Shown: positions 1-6,959 of the stretch, one piece after another
How the letters are laid out: each line of letters starts with the position of its first letter
How positions within the stretch are numbered: position 1 is the stretch's first letter
Assembly (NCBI GenBank): GCA_014382915.1
Contig: JACNIV010000336.1
Span: 1 to 11,057 of the forward strand
DNA length: 11,057 bases
Source of the DNA: Candidatus Cloacimonadota bacterium
GTDB lineage: Bacteria > Cloacimonadota > Cloacimonadia > Cloacimonadales > TCS61
Reading direction: 5' to 3'
Program-made: the position numbers and the translations under genes
Notes under the pieces: model-generated
Databases searched by the model: none
What the model saw: only the letters and a program-made list of their open reading frames with translations
Told to the model about the DNA's origin: nothing

Positions 1-1713
1 ATAATCGGTCTGGCAGGAGTGGACGTTATCTTCCCGCTGATGAGCAAGTATGCTGTAGATAACTTTGTGATTCCCGGAAAGACCGATGGAGTAATTCTAT
101 TTGGAATGATCTATTTCCTGTTGATAGCTGTGCAGGCTGCAAACATCTTTTTCTTCATCAATATTGCTGGAAAGATAGAGATGTATCTTACTTATGATAT
201 AAGGAAGAAAGGATTCCAACATCTGCAGGAGCTTTCATTCAACTATTACGATAAGACTCCCGTAGGATGGCTGATGGCGCGGATGACTTCCGATAGTCAG
301 CGGCTGGGAAGCTTCATCTCGTGGGGTATTGTGGATATGGTCTGGGGATTTTCCTATATGATCCTGATTTCGATAACAATGCTTTTCCTGAACTGGAAAT
401 TAGCATTAGTATCCCTGACCGTTGTGCCGGTACTGGTTGTGCTGAGCTTGTTTTTTCAGAAGAAGATACTTAAAGCATATCGAAAGGTAAGGAAAACAAA
501 CTCGAAGATAACCGGATCTTTCAATGAGGGAATTGCCGGAGCAAAGACTACTAAAACCCTGGTTCGGGAAGAAGAAAATCTTCTGGAATTCCAGGTGAAT
601 ACTTCCGAGATGTATCGTTCATCTGTGAAAGCTGCTATTTTTTCTTCGCTTTACCTGCCGGCTGTTCTCACGCTGGGAAGCATCGGTACAGGACTTGCCC
701 TCTGGTTTGGTGGTGAAGGTGTAATGATGCAGGCGATTAGCTATGGTACTCTGGTGGCGTTCATTTCCTACACAGTTCATTTTTTTGAACCACTGCAGGA
801 ACTGGCTCGTATATTTGCGGAACTGCAAAATGCACAGGCTTCTGCAGAACGTATTTTTTCTATGATAGAGGAAGAACCTCAGATAACTGATAACTCCGAA
901 GTCATCAAAAAATTTGGGAATATTCTTCGATCGAAAGAAAAGAACTGGCCGAAAATAAATGGGGATATTTCTTTCGAAGATGTTACATTCGGTTACAAAG
1001 ATGAAGAAAAAGTCCTGAAGAATTTCAACCTGGATATCAAAGCCGGTGAAACTATTGCTTTGGTAGGTGAAACAGGTTCTGGTAAAAGCACGATCGTGAA
1101 CCTTGCCTGCCGGTTTTATGAGCCTACAAAAGGTAAGATAATGATAGATGGGGAAGATTATCGCCAGCGTTCGATGTTGTGGCTGCAATCTAACCTGGGA
1201 TATGTTCTGCAGACTCCGCATCTGTTCAGCGGTTCCATCAAAGAGAACATTGCTTATGGCAGGTTGGGTGCAACTGATGATGAGATCATTAAAGCTGCTA
1301 AACTGGTGAATGCTCATAATTTCATAATGAAGCTGGAAAATGAATATGATTCTGAAGTTGGTGAAGGCGGAGCAAAACTTTCTACTGGCGAGAAACAGCT
1401 TATTTCTTTTGCCCGTGCAATTTTAGCCGATCCCAGGATATTCATTCTGGATGAAGCAACTTCATCTGTAGATACCGAAACCGAGCAGTTGATACAGGAA
1501 GCGATACACACGGTTCTGGAAAATAGAACCAGCTTCATCATTGCACATCGTCTTTCCACCATCCGTTCTGCTGATCGCATCCTGGTAATACAAAAAGGTA
1601 AGATAACCGAACAGGGAGATCATCATGAACTATTGAAACAAAAAGGTTATTATTACAGGCTTTACACGAACCAGTTTATGGAAGAGCAGGAAGTAAAGAT
1701 CCTGAATGCCTGA
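1..1713 (+). CDS. ABC exporter half-transporter, membrane plus ATPase domains (5' end outside window)
   Basis: The frame is open from base 1, so the true start lies upstream; the GTG at 19 is internal. The N-terminal half is an ABC exporter membrane domain with hydrophobic segments at about 100-180, 335-460 and 630-790. The ATPase domain follows: Walker A GETGSGKST at 1066-1092, signature LSTGE at 1378-1392 (LSGGQ in the consensus), Walker B FILDEA at 1441-1458 with the catalytic Glu at 1453-1455, and the switch His at 1546-1548. The intact Glu predicts a hydrolysing site. The wording around the signature and Walker B (QLISFARAIL, then DEATSSVDTETE) resembles the second subunit of heterodimeric exporters such as the LmrD/YheH type, so a partner half-transporter may lie just upstream. 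The substrate cannot be told; drug or lipid export is usual for the family. No T-tract terminator follows. Confidence 0.93.
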   Translation: MIGLAGVDVIFPLMSKYAVDNFVIPGKTDGVILFGMIYFLLIAVQAANIFFFINIAGKIEMYLTYDIRKKGFQHLQELSFNYYDKTPVGWLMARMTSDSQRLGSFISWGIVDMVWGFSYMILISITMLFLNWKLALVSLTVVPVLVVLSLFFQKKILKAYRKVRKTNSKITGSFNEGIAGAKTTKTLVREEENLLEFQVNTSEMYRSSVKAAIFSSLYLPAVLTLGSIGTGLALWFGGEGVMMQAISYGTLVAFISYTVHFFEPLQELARIFAELQNAQASAERIFSMIEEEPQITDNSEVIKKFGNILRSKEKNWPKINGDISFEDVTFGYKDEEKVLKNFNLDIKAGETIALVGETGSGKSTIVNLACRFYEPTKGKIMIDGEDYRQRSMLWLQSNLGYVLQTPHLFSGSIKENIAYGRLGATDDEIIKAAKLVNAHNFIMKLENEYDSEVGEGGAKLSTGEKQLISFARAILADPRIFILDEATSSVDTETEQLIQEAIHTVLENRTSFIIAHRLSTIRSADRILVIQKGKITEQGDHHELLKQKGYYYRLYTNQFMEEQEVKILNA

Positions 1714-1720
1714 AACTAAC

Positions 1721-1747
1721 CACAGAGAACACGGAGAGCACGGAGTG
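1721..1747. repeat. Three tandem 9-bp repeats
   Basis: Units cacagagaa (1721-1729), cacggagag (1730-1738) and cacggagtg (1739-1747) lie head to tail starting 7 bases after the ABC gene stop. Similar CACAGAG/CACGGAG strings recur between genes in many environmental bacterial genomes; that is recollection and was not searched. Function unknown. Confidence 0.6.
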
Positions 1748-1767
1748 AAAAAATTAAACACCGAAAA

Positions 1768-1813
1768 ACCTCATCCCGACCTTCTCCTACGAGGAGAAGG
1801 AGAGGATTGAGGT
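1768..1813. repeat. REP-like imperfect palindrome
   Basis: The inner stem is perfect: CCTTCTCC at 1780-1787 pairs with GGAGAAGG at 1793-1800 around a 5-base loop. The outer stem pairs ACCTCA (1768-1773) with TGAGGT (1808-1813). The CCTCATCC...CCTTCTCC...GGAGAAGG layout resembles repetitive extragenic palindromes known from several phyla. It could fold in the mRNA after the ABC gene, but it has no T-run and so is not a convincing intrinsic terminator. Confidence 0.6.
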
Positions 1814-1818
1814 GAGAT

Positions 1819-1984
1819 TAAACCGTTGAAAAGGTTCAGCAGGAAGAGAAAAATAACCTTCGGAACGGTTGTAGGACTTCTTGCTCTTTTTTGACCTTCC
1901 GAACGGTTGGATCAGATGATAGTATAAACCGTTGAAAAGGTTCAGCAGGAAGAGAAATCTTATAAACCTTTTCAAGGTAATTTA
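1819..1984. repeat. Structured repeat module, copy 1
   Basis: The module holds five related 14-16 base elements: AACCGTTGAAAAGGTT at 1821-1836 and 1927-1942, inverted forms at 1855-1870 and 1894-1908, and AACCTTTTCAAGGT at 1965-1978. A perfect 33-base direct repeat joins 1819-1851 and 1925-1957. The 3' end forms a perfect 11-bp hairpin, TTGAAAAGGTT (1932-1942) with AACCTTTTCAA (1965-1975). Bases 1856-1984 align with 4137-4266 at roughly 85 percent by eye, with two single-base indels. It has no coding potential and ends about 70 bases before the DUF5916 gene. It is probably a dispersed non-coding repeat. Confidence 0.8.
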
Positions 1985-2051
1985 GAAAAATCAGTGGCAA
2001 AAAAATCCGGCTTCGTTTAATACTACACCGTGATAAGCAGGAGAAAAAAAT

Positions 2052-4106
2052 ATGAAAAAGAATATTGTAACTTTAATTCTAACCTTTACAGGAGTAATTC
2101 TAAGTGCGATCACAATACCGTATTCGCAAACAGAATTGAAAATAGGAACAAATCATTTAACGGGATTTGTGCGAATAGCACCAGATGATTCATTGGCGAT
2201 TCCTTTGCAGACCAATGTGTGGCTTTGGCACGACAAAGAAAATCTATTTGTTCTTTGCGAAGCGGAAATCGATGAAAATTTTGAAAAAGGAAAATTCGCA
2301 ACTACAGATGAATGGGCTGATTGTGATTGCGTTAGAATTCAGATCATTACGGATGTGAAGAATTATTATGCTTATATGTTCTACTCGCTTCCATTTGGAA
2401 ATCAATATGACTGTATACGTAAATCCGATATGAATATAGATGCAAGCTGGAACAGTAACTATAAATATGAAAACTCAATTTCAGATACTCTATGGATAAG
2501 TTCAATGAAAATTCCTTTAAGAGATTTACGATTTTACGGTAATCCACCCTATAAATGGAAAATAATTTTAACTCGTTATTTTGAAAAAGCAGATGAATAT
2601 TACTCTTTACCTTACGGCAAAATTGATATGGGGAAAGATTATTTTCGTACAGCTTATGATGTTACTATAAATGAGGAACTTTCCAAAAATAAAAATTACA
2701 GGATCACTCCATATTTCATTAAAAAATACGATCTTATGGAAGAAACAGATTCCTTCGATCCTGAAAATATCGGTCTCGATTTTTCTTATAATCCAACTTC
2801 AGCTACAAAAGTTAAGATCAGCTTAAATCCTGATTTCTCTGATATTCCGATGGATACTGCAGAGGATAATTTTAATGTTCGCTATGCTCCGCATTTTTGG
2901 GAAAACCGTTATTTCTTTATCGAAGACCTCGATGTGTTCGGAGTTAGTAGCAATCTATTTTATTCCCGTCATATTATGCAGCCTCAGTATGCTGTGAAAC
3001 TTACCGGAAATTCGGAAAATTTCTCTTATGGATTTCTGTCCGCAATGGATAAAGAAGTTTCGGAAGATGGTGAGATTCTGAATAATGATGATATTTATAA
3101 TATGATGGCATTCAAACCGAAATGGGAAAATATTTCCATTCAAATGACGCTACTGAACAGGATGAACAAAAATTATCACAATGAAGTTTTGATCATCAAT
3201 CCAACCTGGGAATTTATGAAAAACCAATCTGTTTGGGGTGAGGTTGATTTTACTTTGAAAGATGAATCCGGTAATGAAAATGAAAAAGGATATTCCGTAT
3301 ATTGCGGATATAACGGGAAGAAGGGGGATGTTAACTGGTCAATAAACGGTTCTCGGATGAGCGAAAATTATAAAGCGGATATGGGGCGCGTTTTTGAAAC
3401 AGATTTCTCGGCAATAAACCTAAATGCCTGGCAAAATAGTGATCCGAACGGGAAAATCATTAAAAGTTTCGGTTCGAGTATCTGGCTTCATAAGGCAATT
3501 ATGAATGATGATAAGGAAATGCTCGAACAAAATGGAGGTTTGAATTTCTGGGCAAATTCACCTCACAAAATAAATATCAGTATTAGCGGAAATATTGGGC
3601 AGGAAAGTTATAATGATTCTGTTTTTACCTGGGATAATATTTATGCGAATATGAGCACCTGGAATATTTCCTGGTTAAGTGCATGGATCAATTACAGTAC
3701 AGGTCATTCACTTGTTTATAATCTCTTCGAAATATTCAAAAAGGATTACATAAGTTTAGGCTTTTCGGGTGATATTGGAAATAACTTTTCTTACAATGTT
3801 TCCACCCAAAGAAAAAGGTACTTCGATTTCCCTACAGATTGTGAGGAAGATGATGAATATTGGATTAGCAATGCTGATTTGACGATCAACTTTTCCAATA
3901 AACTCTCACTCACAAACGGTTTGCGTTACAATAATTATGAGAATAGTAGCCAGACTGCATATCTCGGATTTTTCTCAAATCTTCGTTATGAATTCAAGGA
4001 TAATTGTAATTTATATCTCGGTTATAAAACTGCTCAAGATGAAACAGAACGAGAATTCATTACCGAATACAAACAAGCATATATGAAGGTGAGTTATACA
4101 TTCTGA
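2052..4106 (+). CDS. DUF5916 outer-membrane-like protein with N-terminal CBM9-like domain
   Basis: The protein has 684 residues. AGGAG at 2039-2043 sits 8 bases before the ATG. The N-terminus is a signal peptide (MKKN, a hydrophobic run to about residue 19, likely cleavage between 19 and 27). Residues about 30-210 look like the CBM9-like sugar-binding fold usually found ahead of DUF5916. The family's hallmark follows at 258-296: NPDFSDIPMD, then ENRYFFIEDLDVF, matching the usual 'NPDFgqvE.D ... EkR.FFlE...lF'. The rest is rich in alternating aromatic and polar strands and ends in SYTF, an aromatic C-terminus typical of outer-membrane beta-barrels. Location is therefore probably the outer membrane; no substrate is established for the family. 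The gene looks more AT-rich than the ABC and kamA genes and is bracketed by two same-orientation copies of a repeat module, which may reflect past insertion or duplication. Confidence 0.85.
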   Translation: MKKNIVTLILTFTGVILSAITIPYSQTELKIGTNHLTGFVRIAPDDSLAIPLQTNVWLWHDKENLFVLCEAEIDENFEKGKFATTDEWADCDCVRIQIITDVKNYYAYMFYSLPFGNQYDCIRKSDMNIDASWNSNYKYENSISDTLWISSMKIPLRDLRFYGNPPYKWKIILTRYFEKADEYYSLPYGKIDMGKDYFRTAYDVTINEELSKNKNYRITPYFIKKYDLMEETDSFDPENIGLDFSYNPTSATKVKISLNPDFSDIPMDTAEDNFNVRYAPHFWENRYFFIEDLDVFGVSSNLFYSRHIMQPQYAVKLTGNSENFSYGFLSAMDKEVSEDGEILNNDDIYNMMAFKPKWENISIQMTLLNRMNKNYHNEVLIINPTWEFMKNQSVWGEVDFTLKDESGNENEKGYSVYCGYNGKKGDVNWSINGSRMSENYKADMGRVFETDFSAINLNAWQNSDPNGKIIKSFGSSIWLHKAIMNDDKEMLEQNGGLNFWANSPHKINISISGNIGQESYNDSVFTWDNIYANMSTWNISWLSAWINYSTGHSLVYNLFEIFKKDYISLGFSGDIGNNFSYNVSTQRKRYFDFPTDCEEDDEYWISNADLTINFSNKLSLTNGLRYNNYENSSQTAYLGFFSNLRYEFKDNCNLYLGYKTAQDETEREFITEYKQAYMKVSYTF

Positions 4107-4107
4107 T

Positions 4108-4266
4108 AAAACCTTGAAAACGGTTACACACGGAAGACCTTCGGAACGGTTGTGAGACTTCTTGCACTTTCTCGACCTTCCGAACGGTTGAGATTTGGTG
4201 ATAGTGGAAAACCGTTGAAAAAGTTCAGCGAGAAGAGAATACTTATAAACTTTTTCAAGGTAAGTT
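4108..4266. repeat. Structured repeat module, copy 2
   Basis: The second copy starts next to the DUF5916 stop codon. Elements: AACCTTGAAAACGGTT at 4110-4125, ACCTTCGGAACGGTT at 4137-4151, ACCTTCCGAACGGTT at 4175-4189, AACCGTTGAAAAAGTT at 4210-4225 and AACTTTTTCAAGGT at 4248-4261. The 3' hairpin is TTGAAAAAGTT (4215-4225) with AACTTTTTCAA (4248-4258). Relative to copy 1, one G became A in the left arm and the paired C became T in the right arm, so all 11 pairs are kept. The hairpin ends 9 bases before the ribosome binding site of the next small gene. Confidence 0.8.
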
Positions 4267-4277
4267 TGGAGGGAAAA

Positions 4278-4430
4278 ATGAAAACAGGAATTAAAAAGCT
4301 ATATAACAGAAAGCGTCCTGCTCATCCTGATGAAGCCCATACGACCAGCAAACGCTGGTTCAAGAAGAAAGGACGCAAAGCTGTGCGTAAACATTTACAA
4401 AGAGAAATAGAAAATAAGAGAGAAAAGTAA
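4278..4430 (+). CDS. Very basic 50-residue small protein
   Basis: ATG at 4278 is preceded by GGAGGG at 4268-4273, a strong site that decides this start over a GTG further upstream (4152) inside the repeat. The product has 19 Lys/Arg in 50 residues, with the cluster KRWFKKKGRKAVRK at residues 25-38, and no hydrophobic segment. That composition suggests binding to nucleic acid or ribosomes, but I do not recognise a family. The gene lies between repeat copy 2 and three hairpins and converges with the minus-strand kamA gene. An accidental open frame is possible, but the spacing of the ribosome binding site argues for a real gene. Confidence 0.6.
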   Translation: MKTGIKKLYNRKRPAHPDEAHTTSKRWFKKKGRKAVRKHLQREIENKREK

Positions 4431-4503
4431 AGCGAGCTTGCCAGCTCGCTATAAGTAACGCAAACATCCCTGTTTGCGATGTCATCTTTCCGCAGGAGCG
4501 GAG
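4431..4503. repeat. Three consecutive short hairpins between convergent genes
   Basis: Hairpin 1 is AGCGAGCT (4431-4438) with AGCTCGCT (4443-4450), loop TGCC. Hairpin 2 is CGCAAACA (4459-4466) with TGTTTGCG (4471-4478), loop TCCC. Hairpin 3 is TCCGC (4489-4493) with GCGGA (4498-4502), loop AGGA, extendable by a G-U and an A-U pair. The first two stems are perfect 8-mers, and the first begins directly after the stop codon of the small basic gene. They could end transcription of both converging genes or protect 3' ends, but no T-tract follows on either strand. Confidence 0.65.
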
Positions 4504-4543
4504 AAATCCACATTCCAACGCGGAGCATTAGAACGAGAAAATG

Positions 4544-5731
4544 CTATTTCAATTTCGGATAAGCAAATATTTTTTTTTCATAATTTTTCAGAAAAATGTA
4601 ATCTGCGTTTTCATCGATCAGGTATTTGGATTGCACAGGAATTTTACCGCCGCCACCCGGGGCATCTATCACATAGGTGGGAATGGCATAACCGGAAGTG
4701 TAGCCGCGCAGTTTTTCCATGATCTGTATACCTTTATGCACTGTTGTCCGAAAATGAGCCGAACCGGAGATCGGATCACATTGATACAGATAATAAGGTT
4801 TCACACGAACTTTTAAGAGTTCATGAAACAGTTTCTTCAGAGTATCAGCAGAATCATTCACATTCTTTAAAAGTACTGTTTGGCTTCCCAAAGGAATCCC
4901 GGCATCCGCTAACATTCTGCAGGCGTTCTGCGTTTCAGTGGTCAGTTCAGCAGGATGAGTGAAATGAATACTGATATAGAGAGGATGATATTTTTTCAGC
5001 ATATTAACAAGTTGCGTAGTTATCCTTTGCGGCAACACAACCGGAACCTTTGTTCCGATCCTTATCATTTCCACATGTCCGATCGCCCTTATCTTCTGCA
5101 GATAGTATTCTAATTTTGCGTCACTTAATGTAAGCGGATCGCCTCCGGAAAGCAGCACATCACGAATTTCTTTATGCTCTTTGATATAATCAAGAACTTT
5201 TTCAAAATTGCAAACTGTACGTTCCAGCCCAACAAGACGAGATCTGGTGCAGTAGCGGCAGTTGGTGGCACAAAAATCCGTGAGTAGAACCAACACCCTG
5301 TCGGGATAACGATGCACCAGCCCCGGTACTTTCTTGTCATCCTCTTCATGGAGCGGACCAGTAGCTTCTCCGAAGCTCATTTTCAGTTCATTAGTAGACG
5401 GGATCACCGTTTTCCGCAGTGGATGATCACTACCCAGATTAGCGATCAGATTGGCATAATAGGGTGTGATACGTAAAGGCAATTTCACATTCAATTGCTG
5501 CAATTCTGCCTTTTCCCTGGTATTCAATTTAATGATCTCTTCCAGTTTTTCCAGATCGGAGATGCTGTTCTGAATCTGCCATTGCCAGCTTTTCCAATCT
5601 TTACGGCTGGTTTTCGGGAAATGCGTTTTCAAAAAATTGAACCGCTTGAAATCAATAACAACAGGTTGTTTTGTTTCTTTTCCCGAGAAAGGAATTGTTC
5701 TAATTGATGCAAAACCTATAGTCTTTCTCAT
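4544..5731 (-). CDS. kamA: Lysine 2,3-aminomutase-like radical SAM enzyme (KamA family)
   Basis: The product has 395 residues. The family converts L-lysine to L-beta-lysine using a 4Fe-4S cluster, S-adenosylmethionine and PLP. The radical SAM motif is CATNCRYC with C154, C158 and C161; SGGDPL (195-200) is present; the PLP lysine is K363 in DAPGGGGKIP. D319 (YQCD) and D356 (VIDAP) match Asp293 and Asp330 of the Clostridium subterminale enzyme, which bind the lysine side chain. With K363/Lys337 the offset is a constant 26, so the substrate is probably lysine and not glutamate. The zinc site of the Clostridium enzyme is gone: S294 stands at the Cys268 position, and the protein ends before the C-terminal cysteine cluster. 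The start codon follows the ATP-grasp stop by one base (TGA-G-ATG), so translation is probably coupled. An EpmB-type role in EF-P modification is an alternative, but no epmA or efp is in the window. Confidence 0.9.
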   Translation of the reverse strand: MRKTIGFASIRTIPFSGKETKQPVVIDFKRFNFLKTHFPKTSRKDWKSWQWQIQNSISDLEKLEEIIKLNTREKAELQQLNVKLPLRITPYYANLIANLGSDHPLRKTVIPSTNELKMSFGEATGPLHEEDDKKVPGLVHRYPDRVLVLLTDFCATNCRYCTRSRLVGLERTVCNFEKVLDYIKEHKEIRDVLLSGGDPLTLSDAKLEYYLQKIRAIGHVEMIRIGTKVPVVLPQRITTQLVNMLKKYHPLYISIHFTHPAELTTETQNACRMLADAGIPLGSQTVLLKNVNDSADTLKKLFHELLKVRVKPYYLYQCDPISGSAHFRTTVHKGIQIMEKLRGYTSGYAIPTYVIDAPGGGGKIPVQSKYLIDENADYIFLKNYEKKIFAYPKLK

Positions 5732-5732
5732 C

Positions 5733-6731
5733 TCAAGCCACCCTTGCTACATTAAGATGTTTGTATCGACCTATCGCAGACGATATTATTCGGTGGATCA
5801 ATTCACGATAAGAAATACCTTCCTGAGTAGCGATCATTGACAGATCGGAATGATGCGGATGTAAACCCGGGATGGGATTGATCTCGATAAATTCCGGTTT
5901 CCCGGCAGCATCTGTTCTTATATCTACTCTTCCCACATCTTTGCAACCCAGAGTTCGGTAGGCTTTGATTGCGATTTTCTCTGCTTGTTTTGCCAAAGCA
6001 TCCCGACAAGGCTGATAGATGATTTCAGTTTCACAGTTCTCTTTGGTTTCGTAGCCATAGATGGAGTTATGTCTGCTGCTTTTAAAGATGATCTCCATCG
6101 TTCCCAGCACTTTTGCCTTCCTGCCGTTTCCAAGGATGGCAACTGTGAACTCACGACCGGGAAGATATTCTTCCACCAAGATGGGCTGTTTGAACTGCTT
6201 TTGTAAAAATTTGAACTGATAGAGCAATTGAGCTCTATTTTCAACTTTGGAATTGGCATAGATACCTTTTCCAGTTCCTTCCGCTACAGGTTTCAAGAAA
6301 AGCGGAAACCTTAAATTCAAATAATTGATCTGATTTTCAGAATGCAACAAAGCAAAACCAGGGGTTGAAATGCCAAATCTTTCTAAATAGCTTTTGCAGG
6401 CATATTTATCCAGTGCAATTGCCAACACCATCGGATCAGAAAAAGTATAGGGGATTTTGTAAGCATCCAAGATAGCTGGAACCTGACTTTCTCTGGCAGA
6501 ACCATGTATCCCTTCGCAGATATTAAAAACCAGATCCCATGAATTTCCTGTGCTGAGAAGATGGATCAGATTCTTCACGGAACCGATTCTCTGCGTTTGA
6601 TAACCAAGAGACCGGATCGTTTCTTCCAAGGTTGTTATAGTATCTTCACGATCAAACTCGGCGGTTTCTTCTTCACCATATCCCATTGCTAGATATTCCG
6701 AACGCAGATCATATGTTAATCCTATTTTCAT
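5733..6731 (-). CDS. D-Ala-D-Ala ligase-like ATP-grasp enzyme
   Basis: The product has 332 residues. The ATG is 9 bases from AGGAG on the minus strand. ATP-grasp ligases of the Ddl group activate a carboxylate as acyl phosphate and join it to an amine. Features: an N-terminal MKIGLTYDLR strand; NICEGIHGSARESQ at 70-83, where Ddl has its HGxxGE loop; an ATP-binding lysine in FLKP (K147); a Gly-rich loop GTGKGI (152-157); EEYLPGREF (187-195); and the metal-binding end GRVDIR (267-272) with EINPIPGL (283-290), then SDL (295-297). The N-terminal loop differs from true Ddl, and the gene is coupled to kamA rather than to cell-wall genes, so a dedicated amino-acid ligase, perhaps using beta-lysine, is more likely than peptidoglycan synthesis. 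The partner substrate is unknown. Confidence 0.85.
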   Translation of the reverse strand: MKIGLTYDLRSEYLAMGYGEEETAEFDREDTITTLEETIRSLGYQTQRIGSVKNLIHLLSTGNSWDLVFNICEGIHGSARESQVPAILDAYKIPYTFSDPMVLAIALDKYACKSYLERFGISTPGFALLHSENQINYLNLRFPLFLKPVAEGTGKGIYANSKVENRAQLLYQFKFLQKQFKQPILVEEYLPGREFTVAILGNGRKAKVLGTMEIIFKSSRHNSIYGYETKENCETEIIYQPCRDALAKQAEKIAIKAYRTLGCKDVGRVDIRTDAAGKPEFIEINPIPGLHPHHSDLSMIATQEGISYRELIHRIISSAIGRYKHLNVARVA

Positions 6732-6784
6732 ATAGTTTTCTCCTATTTTGTTTTAAAAAAATAGATATGAAGATAGGACTCGGA

Positions 6785-6934
6785 TTATCTCTTAATATGA
6801 TAAAAAAAGCGTTTAAGCCTTCGATTTAAAATGCGTAAATAATATATTTTTGCTGTTGTGAAATCGGCAAGAAAGACGGGGTATACCCCCGCACCTGGAG
6901 GTTTATCGTCTTCTGCTAAAATTAACTTTTCCAT
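6785..6934 (-). CDS. 49-residue small protein ahead of the ATP-grasp/KamA pair
   Basis: On the minus strand, GAGGAGG lies a few bases before the ATG at 6934, a near-ideal ribosome binding site that fixes this start over an upstream ATG in the same frame at 6979. The product starts MEKLILAEDDKPPGAGVYP and ends in a basic stretch (RILNRRLKRFFYHIKR), giving an acidic head, a Pro/Gly turn and a basic, aromatic tail. It ends 53 bases before the ATP-grasp ATG with no terminator between, so it is probably the first gene of the operon. I recognise no family. It could be a substrate or carrier peptide, a regulatory leader or the remnant of a longer gene. The codons for GVYP contain the perfect palindrome GGGGTATACCCC (6878-6889). 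Confidence 0.55.
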   Translation of the reverse strand: MEKLILAEDDKPPGAGVYPVFLADFTTAKIYYLRILNRRLKRFFYHIKR

Positions 6935-6959
6935 TATTCCTCCTCGGAAAAGAATCGAA

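Noticed and set aside
19..21. GTG as the start of the ABC transporter
   Set aside because: The frame is open upstream to base 1 and the membrane domain would lack its first helix; the gene simply enters the window.
619..1317. 232-codon open frame on the minus strand within the ABC gene
   Set aside because: It lies antisense to a clear ABC ATPase domain and shows no family features or ribosome binding site; a shadow frame.
1768..1813. Intrinsic terminator after the ABC gene
   Set aside because: The stem is strong but no T-run follows on either strand, so it is listed as a REP-like repeat.
1819..1984. CRISPR-like array
   Set aside because: Repeated elements are inverted and unevenly spaced, with no uniform spacers and no cas genes.
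4152..4277. N-terminal extension of the small basic protein from a GTG
   Set aside because: The extension would translate the repeat module; the ATG at 4278 has a far better ribosome binding site.
4544..5731. Glutamate 2,3-aminomutase
   Set aside because: Both Asp residues at the lysine-binding positions are retained; the glutamate enzymes carry Lys and Asn there.
5733..6731. Housekeeping D-Ala-D-Ala ligase (ddl)
   Set aside because: The N-terminal loop departs from the HGxxGE pattern and the gene is coupled to kamA, not to cell-wall genes; only the fold-level call is kept.
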